Origin: an uncultured Peptococcaceae bacterium
GTDB taxonomy: Bacteria > Bacillota > Dehalobacteriia > UBA7702
Length of the DNA stretch: 6,684 bases
Assembly (NCBI GenBank): GCA_937919295.1
Contig: CALFRX010000044.1
Span: 1-6,684 of the forward strand
Direction: 5' to 3'
Each line of letters starts with the position of its first letter. Position 1 is the first letter of the stretch. The notes beneath the pieces were generated by a model. The model did not search any database. It saw nothing but the letters and a program-made list of their open reading frames with translations, and was not told the origin of the DNA. Positions 1 to 6,440 of this stretch are shown one piece after another. A program made the position numbers and the translations under genes.

Positions 1-161
1 GCAACAGCCTGATTCACATCGACAATATTCACCTTGGGAACATCCATGGCAACGGTATCGCCGAGGATACTTGCCAGTGCCGTGGCCGCATTTCCTGAAC
101 CAATATTGCCGATTTCTTTCAAAACATCAATATGGATATCGTTCAGCTGATCTAAGTTCAT
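1..161 (-). CDS. cheC: CheC-family CheY-P phosphatase (3' end outside window)
   Basis: CheC dephosphorylates the chemotaxis regulator CheY-P and, in Bacillus, also pairs with the receptor deamidase CheD. Only the first 53 codons are inside the window. They carry the first phosphatase helix of the CheC/FliY/CheX family: VLKEIGNIGSGNAATALASI (13-32). The active-site spacing D-x3-E-x2-N-x22-P fits exactly: D12, E16, N19 and P42. The ATG at 159-161 is chosen because AAGGAG (168-173) lies 6 nt upstream. An in-frame ATG at 174-176 sits upstream of that site and has no site of its own. The gene follows flgG by 41 nt and should continue past position 1. The remaining uncertainty is whether the full protein is CheC with two active-site helices, a one-site variant, or the N-terminus of a FliY-like fusion. 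A cheD gene downstream would be expected but is not visible. Confidence 0.88.
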   Translation of the reverse strand, partial: MNLDQLNDIHIDVLKEIGNIGSGNAATALASILGDTVAMDVPKVNIVDVNQAV

Positions 162-167
162 GATGGT

Positions 168-173
168 CTCCTT
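168..173 (-). promoter_or_regulatory. Ribosome binding site that decides the cheC start
   Basis: The minus strand reads AAGGAG, 6 nt before the ATG at 159-161. It lies downstream of another in-frame ATG (174-176), so the later start is favoured. Confidence 0.75.
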
Positions 174-183
174 CATGGTTATA

Positions 184-198
184 TAGCCGCCTTGGCTA
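184..198 (-). repeat. Small inverted repeat between flgG and cheC
   Basis: TAGCC and GGCTA form a 5-bp perfect stem around a 5-nt loop, starting 4 nt after the flgG stop codon. No run of T follows it in the direction of transcription, so it does not look like an intrinsic terminator. It may be chance, or a weak mRNA-stabilising or processing stem. Confidence 0.3.
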
Positions 199-202
199 AA
201 AA

Positions 203-922
203 TTACCTCAGATTGTTGATGGTCTGCATGATTTCATCGGAAATCTGGATCATTCTCGTATTGAGTTGAAAAGCCTTTTGCAATTGAATGACCTCTATCA
301 TTTCATCGGCAATATCCACTGCGGAAGATTCAAGATATCCCGTCCGAACCTGCGGATTCTCAACCACCAAAGGATTCCCCGAGGTTGCTGTCCCACGAAA
401 TAGACAGCTTCCGTTGGGTGTCAAGCCGTCAACATTGGCAAAGGTAAATACACCAATTTTTGAGGCAATTTCCCCCTGATCGTAATGATTGGGGTCAACC
501 TTAATGGGGTTCCCCGCCGCGTCCACAACATTTCCCCCACCTGCATAGGCCAGGTAGAATTGCCCATCAACCTGCTGAGACAAGCTAAAATTACCATTTT
601 TGGTATATTGGATGCCATCCTCTGTCATCACGCCGAAGAATGATCTCGCATCGAAAACCGCGAAATCAAGGTTGCGGCCAGTGGCCCGGGGCGTGCCTTC
701 CTGATGCAAAACATCGGTTTTATTCAGCTTTGCACCGTGGCCGGCCTTTAGCTCCTGATTGTCTGTGCGCAAATTGGTATACAACAGATCCTCAAAAGTT
801 GCTCTTTGGGCCTTATAACCGTTGGTTGACACGTTTGCGATATTGTTGGCGGCAACGTCCAATCCACGCTGACTCTGAATGGCTCCGGTTGCCCCGGTAT
901 AGAATGAAGTAATCATCGGCAT
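203..922 (-). CDS. flgG: FlgG/FlhP-like flagellar rod protein
   Basis: This is the second rod/hook-family protein of the pair, likely part of the distal rod and paralogous to its upstream neighbour. The N-terminal signature is GLDVAANNIANVSTNGYKAQ (20-39). The middle has QEGTPRATGRNLDFAV (74-89) and QYTKNGNFSL (105-114). The C-terminal rod domain has GYLESSAVDIADEMIEVIQL (195-214), ending in QTINNLR. Two departures stand out: the core GxGFF motif is ARSFFG (92-97), and the usual SNVD of the C-terminal domain is SAVD. The longest frame begins at 922 and gives 239 residues, a little short for FlgG (about 260). However, the AAGGAGG site (925-931) is only 2 nt from that ATG and an ideal 8 nt from the next in-frame ATG (914-916), so the true start is probably 916, giving 237 residues. 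The ribosome binding site overlaps the flgF stop codon, suggesting coupled translation. Confidence 0.86.
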   Translation of the reverse strand: MPMITSFYTGATGAIQSQRGLDVAANNIANVSTNGYKAQRATFEDLLYTNLRTDNQELKAGHGAKLNKTDVLHQEGTPRATGRNLDFAVFDARSFFGVMTEDGIQYTKNGNFSLSQQVDGQFYLAYAGGGNVVDAAGNPIKVDPNHYDQGEIASKIGVFTFANVDGLTPNGSCLFRGTATSGNPLVVENPQVRTGYLESSAVDIADEMIEVIQLQKAFQLNTRMIQISDEIMQTINNLR

Positions 923-924
923 TC

Positions 925-931
925 CCTCCTT
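925..931 (-). promoter_or_regulatory. Ribosome binding site that decides the flgG start
   Basis: The minus strand reads AAGGAGG, overlapping the TAA stop of the flgF-like gene (930-932). The spacer is 2 nt to the ATG at 920-922 and 8 nt (GAATGCCG) to the ATG at 914-916. The second start is therefore favoured. The overlap with the stop suggests translational coupling of the rod pair. Confidence 0.8.
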
Positions 932-1661
932 ATACCTGACCGATTTGGGTCGTGGCTTTTTCTAAAACCTTATCATACATTTTTAACGCTTGAGAGCAGG
1001 ACTGCAATTCTCGCTGAGTCGCAATGGCATTGGTCATTTCCTCCGCAACGTCTACGTTAGAACCCTCAAGGGTCTGCCATTGTATATTGGCGTTGATCAA
1101 CTGTCCGCCGCCGCTTGCCGTATAAAAACCGCTGTTGGCTTCAGTCAAAGTATTGTAATCCGCAAAGTTATATACCGCCAAACCATCAATCAATCGGTTG
1201 CCGACATAAATATTCCCCCGCTCATCTGCGGTGAAATGATCCGTCCCCACCATAATCGGGCCCTTTTTCCCCATGACACGCCCCGCGCCTTGCTGCACAA
1301 GGTAACCATCGGCATCGATATTAAAATCACCTTTTCTCGTATAAACCAGGCCGTTTTGCCCCTGGACGGCAAAAAACCCTGCTCCTTGAATCGCAAAATC
1401 CAAGTTACGCCCGGTGCTTTCCATTACCCCCTGGGTATGAATGGTAACCGTATCCCCGGTGGTTCTGCCCAGAGCCATGGTTCCGACGGGCGTGATTTTC
1501 TCATCCACACGTTGAAGCAACATTTCACCAAAGGTTGTACTAACAACCGTCTGTTTTTTATACCCTTGGGTCTTGACATTGGTGATATTGTTCCCGATAC
1601 TGTTCAATGTCTTGTTTTGGGTCATCATTCCCGAAGCCAGCTGATAAAAACCTCTAACCAT
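930..1661 (-). CDS. flgF: FlgF/FlhO-like flagellar rod protein
   Basis: This is a flagellar basal-body rod/hook-family protein, exported by the type III gate and polymerised in the axial structure. The N-terminal rod domain has LNSIGNNITNVKTQGYKKQ (19-37), the family's N-terminal helix signature. The middle has ATGRNLDF-type and IQGAGFF motifs (STGRNLDFAIQGAGFFAVQ, 82-100) followed by YTRKGDFNIDADGYLV (107-122). The C-terminal rod domain has LEGSNVDVAEEMTNAIATQR (198-217). The final helix reads RELQSCSQAL rather than the more usual RxYxxN pattern. At 243 residues it is the length expected for FlgF/FlhO. The ATG follows AAGGGGG (1671-1677) by 9 nt, with an in-frame stop codon just upstream, so the start is firm. 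It lies 28 nt after the sigma gene. FlgF and FlgG are hard to tell apart by eye; the choice rests on being first of the pair, as with flhO-flhP in Bacillus. Confidence 0.87.
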   Translation of the reverse strand: MVRGFYQLASGMMTQNKTLNSIGNNITNVKTQGYKKQTVVSTTFGEMLLQRVDEKITPVGTMALGRTTGDTVTIHTQGVMESTGRNLDFAIQGAGFFAVQGQNGLVYTRKGDFNIDADGYLVQQGAGRVMGKKGPIMVGTDHFTADERGNIYVGNRLIDGLAVYNFADYNTLTEANSGFYTASGGGQLINANIQWQTLEGSNVDVAEEMTNAIATQRELQSCSQALKMYDKVLEKATTQIGQV

Positions 1662-1689
1662 TCGACATTACCCCCTTCTTAGCAATCAT

Positions 1690-2478
1690 TTAAAGTACGT
1701 CTAAGCCAGTCTTATTTTCCGCCAGCTTTTTCAATCTTTTGACAGCCTGAAAACGAACTTGCGAAACGCGCTGGGTGTTCGTATTCATAATTTCCGCAAT
1801 TTCTTTTACCGTCAAATCCTCTTTGTAAAATAAAGCCAATACCAACTGCTGTTCTTGATTCAGTTTTTTGATTCCCTGGATCAAGACCTCACTAAACTCT
1901 TGGGTCGACAGAATCTCCGCCGGGTCATCCTGAGGACCGGAGGAAACTTCTGTACGTTTTTCCTCCATGGTTGATGAATCAAGCACCATTTGATTCAAAG
2001 AGATGGTACTGACCGGCTTTATTTCCAAAAGGCTCTGCTCATACTCTTCCATGGTCATATGCAGATGGTTTGCCATTTCCTCACGGGTAGGTTCCCTGGT
2101 AAGCTGTGCTTCCAGTTCCTCCCTGGCAGCGGAAAACCTTTTGGAAATCTCATAGACCTTGCGGACGTATCCATTTTGCTTGTTGATATAATCCAGCATG
2201 GAACCTTTTATTCGGTAAGAAATAAAAGTTTCAAACTTGACGTTTCTGTCGATATCGAACCGGTCAACGGCATTGATCAGGGCAATAACGCCTTCACCCA
2301 CCAATTCATCTACAGAATCGAAATATCGATAACGACGATACACATTCATCGCGATTTTTTTAACCACAGGCATATAGTGAAGAACCAGTTCATTCCTGAT
2401 TTCCGGTGATTTTGTCCGCTGATATAGTGCCCACCATTCCGCTATTCTTTTTTCTATTTCTTCTTGATGTTCTGTCAT
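1690..2478 (-). CDS. fliA: Sigma-28-type flagellar sigma factor (FliA/SigD family)
   Basis: This is a 262-residue alternative sigma factor of the FliA/WhiG/SigD group, which directs RNA polymerase to late flagellar, motility and chemotaxis promoters and is normally held by the anti-sigma factor FlgM. Region 2 is clear: HYMPVVKKIA (34-43), then VDELVGEGVIALINAVDRFD (56-75) and KFETFISYRIKGSMLDYI (81-98). Region 3 is about 114-160. Region 4 is a good helix-turn-helix (LNQEQQLVLALFYKEDLTVK, then EIAEIMNTNTQRVSQV, about 206-241). It lacks region 1, as expected for this group. The oddity is region 2.4: where SigD/FliA proteins have a DWxPR motif, this protein reads NGYVR (102-106), so promoter -10 recognition may differ. 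Its place after flhA and before the rod genes parallels sigD in Bacillus and clostridia. The 34-nt gap from flhA holds only a modest AGGT ribosome binding site. Other group-3 sigma factors are possible, but context makes sigma-28 the best call. Confidence 0.9.
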   Translation of the reverse strand: MTEHQEEIEKRIAEWWALYQRTKSPEIRNELVLHYMPVVKKIAMNVYRRYRYFDSVDELVGEGVIALINAVDRFDIDRNVKFETFISYRIKGSMLDYINKQNGYVRKVYEISKRFSAAREELEAQLTREPTREEMANHLHMTMEEYEQSLLEIKPVSTISLNQMVLDSSTMEEKRTEVSSGPQDDPAEILSTQEFSEVLIQGIKKLNQEQQLVLALFYKEDLTVKEIAEIMNTNTQRVSQVRFQAVKRLKKLAENKTGLDVL

Positions 2479-2512
2479 GTGACTTTACCTGCCATTCCCG
2501 GCAACTGTTCTT
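2479..2512 (-). promoter_or_regulatory. Translation-initiation region of the sigma gene, weak site with mini-ORF and small stem
   Basis: This gap between flhA and the sigma gene has no strong Shine-Dalgarno. The best candidate is AGGT (2487-2490), 8 nt before the ATG. A TGCC/GGCA inverted repeat with a 6-nt loop lies immediately before it and could partly occlude it. A six-codon reading frame (MAGKVT, 2475-2495) ends in TGA, overlapping the sigma ATG as ATGA. Whether any of this regulates sigma translation is inference; the stem is only 4 bp. Confidence 0.35.
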
Positions 2513-4576
2513 TTACGTATCAAGTGTTACGGTTCCGATCGCCTGTATCTGTACGCCCGCATCCAATTCATTATAGGAAAGAACCACTGCGTTTTGGGAA
2601 AACTGTTCCACCATTTTACTGAAATAAATGCGTACCACAGGTGATGTCAAAACAATCGGAATCGAAACCGCGTCCTTCACTTTTTTGATCTGTTCCATTA
2701 AATTCATCATGATTTGCTGCATCAAATCGGGTGAAAGGTTGAAGCTCGTTCCTTGTTCATTGGTTTTAAGGGCGTTGATGATGACTTTTTCCACTTCCGC
2801 GTCTAAAATGATAACGCGTATTTGACCGCCCTCGGACCATTTTCGAGTAATGGTGCGCTTTAATGACTGGCGAATATACTCTGTCAGCACCTCCATATCT
2901 CTTACGCTTGCTACATGGTTGGCAATGGTCTCCATAATCAATTCCATGTCGCGAATGGGCACCCCCTCTCTCAGTAAATTCGCCAATACTTTTTGAAAAT
3001 TGCTGAAAGAGATCATATTAGGAATGACGTCCTCCACAATGGAGGAGCCGTTCTTTTTAAGGGATTCGATCAGTTGATTCACATCTTGCCGGGAGAGGAT
3101 TTCATGGGCATGTTTTCTGATCGTTTCCGAAAGGTGTGTTACGATAACCGATAATGGGTCAATGACTGTGTAACCATAAATTTCGGCCAAATCTCTCTTA
3201 TCGGGGGTAATCCATTTACTGGGAATGCCGTAAGCGGGTTCAATGGTATCGATGCCGTCAATTTCACCGGTTAAATTACCCGGATCCAAGGCCAGATAAT
3301 AATCTACCAAAATCTCACCGCGGGTCACCTCTTCGCCGCGGAGTTTGATCACATAATGATTGGGATTCAGCCCCGCGTCATCTCTTAACCGCACCGCCGG
3401 AATTACCATGCCCATATCCAAGGCAAACTGTTTGCGAAACATGACCAACCGTTCCACAAAGTTACTGCCGCAGCCCTGATCGACCAGGGGAATGACGCTA
3501 TAGCCAAAATTCATTTCGATGACGTCGATGGGCAGCAGTTCATATACATTATCAATATCTCTGAAATAATCCGTTTCATCCTGATACGGGCTTTCCTCTG
3601 TCTCTTCGCCGGTAGCCGCTTTCTCCTTGGAAACCTCTTCCCCCATTTTCCTTCTCAATGTGGCGCCCAGGGCAATCATGGCGATGGACAGAATAATCAT
3701 TTGCGGTTTCGGCATTCCCGGGATAAACATAAGGAAAGCCATGGCAACCCCGGCAATCATCAACGCCATGGGCTGGGCTGAGAATTGCTTGCTGACGTCA
3801 GCCCCTAAACTGGAATCGGAGGCGGCCCTGGTGACGATCATGCCGGTGGCGGTGGAAACCAACAGGGCCGGGATCTGGCAAACCATGCCGTCACCCACAG
3901 AGGCGATGGTATAAATACTTAGGACTTCTGAAAAAGTATGGTCACTTTGTACCAGGCCGATGAGGATACCACCTAAAAAGTTAATGAAGGTGATGACGAT
4001 GGCCATGATCGCGTCGCCCTTCACAAACTTCGTCGCGCCGTCCATGGCGCCGTAAAATTCCGCTTCTTTTTGAATGTTGTAACGGCGCTGCCTGGCCATC
4101 TCTTCAGAGATCAAACCGGAACTCAAATCGGCATCAATGGCCATTTGTTTCCCGGGCATAGCGTCTAAAGTAAATCTTGCGGAAACTTCGGCAACGCGTT
4201 CGGCGCCCTTGGTAATGACAATGAACTGGACAATGACGATGATAAGGAAAACAACGAAACCGACCACAACATTGCCACCTAAAACAAAATTACCGAAGGT
4301 GGCAATCACCTGTCCCGCGTTGCCCTCCTGGGTCAGAATCAGACGGGTTGAGGAAATGTTCAACCCCAATCGGAACAAAGTGGTGATCAACAGCATGGAC
4401 GGAAAAATAGAAAATTGCAAGGCCTCTTTGATATACATCGTGATCAGCAAGATGATGAGGGATAACGATATATTAAAGATGAACATAAAGTCCAACAGAA
4501 AGGGAGGCAGCGGGATGATGATAAAGGCAACAATCAAAATAACAAAGACCGATATAAGGTGATTTTTCATTTTCAT
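2513..4576 (-). CDS. flhA: FlhA, flagellar export gate docking protein
   Basis: FlhA is the largest export-gate subunit. Its membrane half takes part in proton-driven export, and its cytoplasmic half forms a nonameric ring that docks chaperone-substrate complexes. At 687 residues it has family length. About eight hydrophobic segments occupy residues 5-308. The FHIPEP-family signature is plain at about 127-150 (AEVSARFTLDAMPGKQMAID and following), followed by the conserved FYGAMDGATKFVKGDA (174-189). An acidic, low-complexity linker spans about 310-340, and the cytoplasmic domain runs from about 345 to the end, including DPLSVIVTHL (473-482) and the terminal VLSYNEL (665-671). The start at 4574-4576 has only a weak site: GAG 5 nt upstream, or GGAG 13 nt upstream inside the flhB 3' end. 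A second in-frame ATG lies two codons later. The 7-nt gap suggests coupling to flhB translation. The usual flhF neighbour is absent downstream. Confidence 0.98.
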   Translation of the reverse strand: MKMKNHLISVFVILIVAFIIIPLPPFLLDFMFIFNISLSLIILLITMYIKEALQFSIFPSMLLITTLFRLGLNISSTRLILTQEGNAGQVIATFGNFVLGGNVVVGFVVFLIIVIVQFIVITKGAERVAEVSARFTLDAMPGKQMAIDADLSSGLISEEMARQRRYNIQKEAEFYGAMDGATKFVKGDAIMAIVITFINFLGGILIGLVQSDHTFSEVLSIYTIASVGDGMVCQIPALLVSTATGMIVTRAASDSSLGADVSKQFSAQPMALMIAGVAMAFLMFIPGMPKPQMIILSIAMIALGATLRRKMGEEVSKEKAATGEETEESPYQDETDYFRDIDNVYELLPIDVIEMNFGYSVIPLVDQGCGSNFVERLVMFRKQFALDMGMVIPAVRLRDDAGLNPNHYVIKLRGEEVTRGEILVDYYLALDPGNLTGEIDGIDTIEPAYGIPSKWITPDKRDLAEIYGYTVIDPLSVIVTHLSETIRKHAHEILSRQDVNQLIESLKKNGSSIVEDVIPNMISFSNFQKVLANLLREGVPIRDMELIMETIANHVASVRDMEVLTEYIRQSLKRTITRKWSEGGQIRVIILDAEVEKVIINALKTNEQGTSFNLSPDLMQQIMMNLMEQIKKVKDAVSIPIVLTSPVVRIYFSKMVEQFSQNAVVLSYNELDAGVQIQAIGTVTLDT

Positions 4577-4583
4577 TATTGCT

Positions 4584-5642
4584 CTATTTCTCCTGTTTCA
4601 GTGAATATACCCACGCCAGAATTTCTGCAAGAACAGCATAATATTCCGGCGGAATTTCCCGGTTTAGTTCTACATTTTCATACAAAGCCTTTGCCAATAG
4701 CCGGTTTTCGGTAATGGGAACAGCATGCTTTTCTGCTTCCGCAATAATGCGCAAAGCCACATAATCCTGTCCCTTGGCAATAACCACTGGAGCCGAACTT
4801 TTTTCAGCATTATATTTTAAAGCAATGGCATAATGAGTGGGGTTACGCACAACGACATCTGCGCTGAGCACCTGTTGCATCATGCGTTGCATCGAGAATT
4901 TTCGCTGTGTATCTTTGATTTTGCCCTTGATTAAAGGATCCCCTTCTGTGTGCTTATATTCTTCTTTGATTTCGTGCTTGGTCATCTTGATATTCTTTTC
5001 GTATTCCCATTTTTGATAGAGATAATCAAATATGGCAATGCCCAAAAAGATAACCGCCACCTTGATTGCAATCACCAGTATGGCGTTTAAGATAAAACCC
5101 ACCGCTTCAAAAATATCAACGTACATGAGCTGCTTTGCCTGGCCGATGATATCGTTGATACCCGCGTAAAGAACGTAAGCGATAATGACCACCTTGGCCA
5201 TGGATTTGATCAGCTCCACCACCGACCGGAGAGAAAACAGCCGTTTCACGCCTTTTAAAGGACTTAACCGGTTGAACTTAACTTTTATGTTCTCATGGGC
5301 AAAGAGAAACTTTGTCTGTCCTCCTGTGGCAATGATGCCGACGGCCATCGATACCAGCATTACCGGACCCGCAGTGATCAGCAACAGGACAAACGCGCTC
5401 TTCAAAACAGCAATGACCATGGTAACGGTTAGCGTCTCAATACACGAAATACGATTGATAATTTGATATAAAAAGTTGGCGAAGTTTTTATATAAATATG
5501 GAAACGTAATTCTCAAGGTAAAGAAAATCAATAAGATGGACGCCGCATTGATCACATCTTTACTTTGAAAAATATTACCCTTTTTTCGCTCGTCTTTCCT
5601 TCGCTTGGGGGTAGCTTTTTCTGTTTTGCTCTCAGCAACCAT
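4584..5642 (-). CDS. flhB: FlhB, export-gate substrate-specificity switch
   Basis: FlhB is the export-gate protein that switches secretion from rod/hook substrates to filament substrates after autocleavage. The 352-residue product starts with the typical KTEKATPKRRKDERKKG basic N-terminus (about 6-22). Four hydrophobic segments follow at roughly 31-50, 75-106, 141-166 and 180-208. Next comes a charged cytoplasmic linker (about 211-250) and the autocleavage motif NPTH at 267-270, within VVRNPTHYAIALKY. Cleavage in the family occurs between N and P, here N267|P268. The C-terminal domain carries the usual GQDYVALRI and NRLLAKALY stretches. The NPTH motif is intact, so switching is expected to be normal. 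The start has a strong G-rich ribosome binding site 5 nt upstream. The stop lies 7 nt before flhA. Non-flagellar type III homologues exist, but the neighbouring rod and sigma genes settle this as flagellar. Confidence 0.98.
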   Translation of the reverse strand: MVAESKTEKATPKRRKDERKKGNIFQSKDVINAASILLIFFTLRITFPYLYKNFANFLYQIINRISCIETLTVTMVIAVLKSAFVLLLITAGPVMLVSMAVGIIATGGQTKFLFAHENIKVKFNRLSPLKGVKRLFSLRSVVELIKSMAKVVIIAYVLYAGINDIIGQAKQLMYVDIFEAVGFILNAILVIAIKVAVIFLGIAIFDYLYQKWEYEKNIKMTKHEIKEEYKHTEGDPLIKGKIKDTQRKFSMQRMMQQVLSADVVVRNPTHYAIALKYNAEKSSAPVVIAKGQDYVALRIIAEAEKHAVPITENRLLAKALYENVELNREIPPEYYAVLAEILAWVYSLKQEK

Positions 5643-5647
5643 GAAAT

Positions 5648-5656
5648 CCCCCTCCC
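5648..5656 (-). promoter_or_regulatory. Ribosome binding site of flhB
   Basis: The minus strand reads GGGAGGGGG here, 5 nt before the ATG at 5640-5642. It is one of the strongest Shine-Dalgarno-like tracts in the window and fixes the flhB start. Confidence 0.75.
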
Positions 5657-5669
5657 GTTACGATTGTTT

Positions 5670-6428
5670 TCAAATACCAAAAATCAGCTGTATTTCATCG
5701 AACATTTTCGTTGTCATCAGCTCTAAAAATGTGGACAAGGACGGAACCAGCACCATAATAGCAATAAAGCCAATGAAAATTTTAAACTGAATATTGATGA
5801 TAAACACATTGATCTGCGGCACGGCCTTCATCAATAGACCAACCCCCATTTCCACAATCATCTCCACCGCCAAAATCGGCATGGCTAATTTTACGGCATA
5901 AACTAAGATAATGGAAAACAGACCGACGAGTTCTTCGAAGATACCACTGGAAAAAGCAATGCTCCCATAGGGTGAAATGGTCCCAAGCTGACAAAATATT
6001 TTTATCATCGTAATATGCGCGTTGGCCGCGAAGAAAAGGAGTATATACATACAGTTCATGATAGAGGCGGACACCGGCATGGAGATATTGCTTTGGGGAT
6101 CATACATATTTGCCATGGCAATACCCATCTGAAAGTCGATTACCTCGCCGCTGATGATAAAGACCGACATAAAAAGCTGTATAATATAACCGACAATAAA
6201 GCCGACCAGCAACTCTTTTACCAGCATCACGCTGTAAACGATGACACTGTTGACTTCGATGACTTTGTCGGGAATCGTGGCATAGGTGAACAGCGCGAGC
6301 AACAACGCCATACCGATTTTCAAAATCGCCGGGAGATTCTTTCGTCCAAAAATAGGGTTAAACAGGATACAACCGGTCATTCTCATGAATACAAAAGAGA
6401 AGAGGGTCAAATTAAAATCCAAAACCAT
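5670..6428 (-). CDS. fliR: FliR, flagellar export gate protein
   Basis: FliR is an integral membrane component of the flagellar type III export gate, assembling with FliP and FliQ at the centre of the basal body MS ring. The 252-residue length matches the family (about 250-265). It is hydrophobic almost throughout, with several membrane helices. Family landmarks are R16 and the NPIFG motif (24-28) near the N-terminus, KELLVGFIVGY (71-81), the SGEVIDFQMG segment (93-102), a DP pair (110-111), ANAH (135-138), AMPILAVE (182-189) and PQINV (204-208). The ATG is supported by GGAG at 6436-6439 with a 7-nt spacer. The stop is 27 nt before flhB, so this is not the FliR-FlhB fusion found in many Clostridium species. 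It is intact, with no frameshift. Confidence 0.97.
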   Translation of the reverse strand: MVLDFNLTLFSFVFMRMTGCILFNPIFGRKNLPAILKIGMALLLALFTYATIPDKVIEVNSVIVYSVMLVKELLVGFIVGYIIQLFMSVFIISGEVIDFQMGIAMANMYDPQSNISMPVSASIMNCMYILLFFAANAHITMIKIFCQLGTISPYGSIAFSSGIFEELVGLFSIILVYAVKLAMPILAVEMIVEMGVGLLMKAVPQINVFIINIQFKIFIGFIAIMVLVPSLSTFLELMTTKMFDEIQLIFGI

Positions 6429-6440
6429 CGCTGCACTCCA

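Noticed and set aside
162..202. Possible promoter (TATATAA-like -10) or terminator before cheC.
   Set aside because: No matching -35 or sigma-28 TAAA element lies at the right spacing, and the hairpin lacks a downstream T-run. The gap is better read as internal to the operon.
990..1682. A 230-codon open frame on the plus strand, antisense to the flgF-like gene.
   Set aside because: It lies entirely opposite a well-supported rod gene with clear family motifs. Its translation shows no recognisable domain, so it is a shadow frame.
4137..4562. A 141-codon plus-strand frame opposite the flhA membrane domain.
   Set aside because: It is a shadow of hydrophobic codons in flhA. Its composition (rich in T, K, M and I) reflects the reverse complement and shows no protein family.
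5643..5669. Possible FliR-FlhB fusion as in many Clostridium species.
   Set aside because: fliR has its own stop and flhB its own strong ribosome binding site and ATG, with 27 nt between them.
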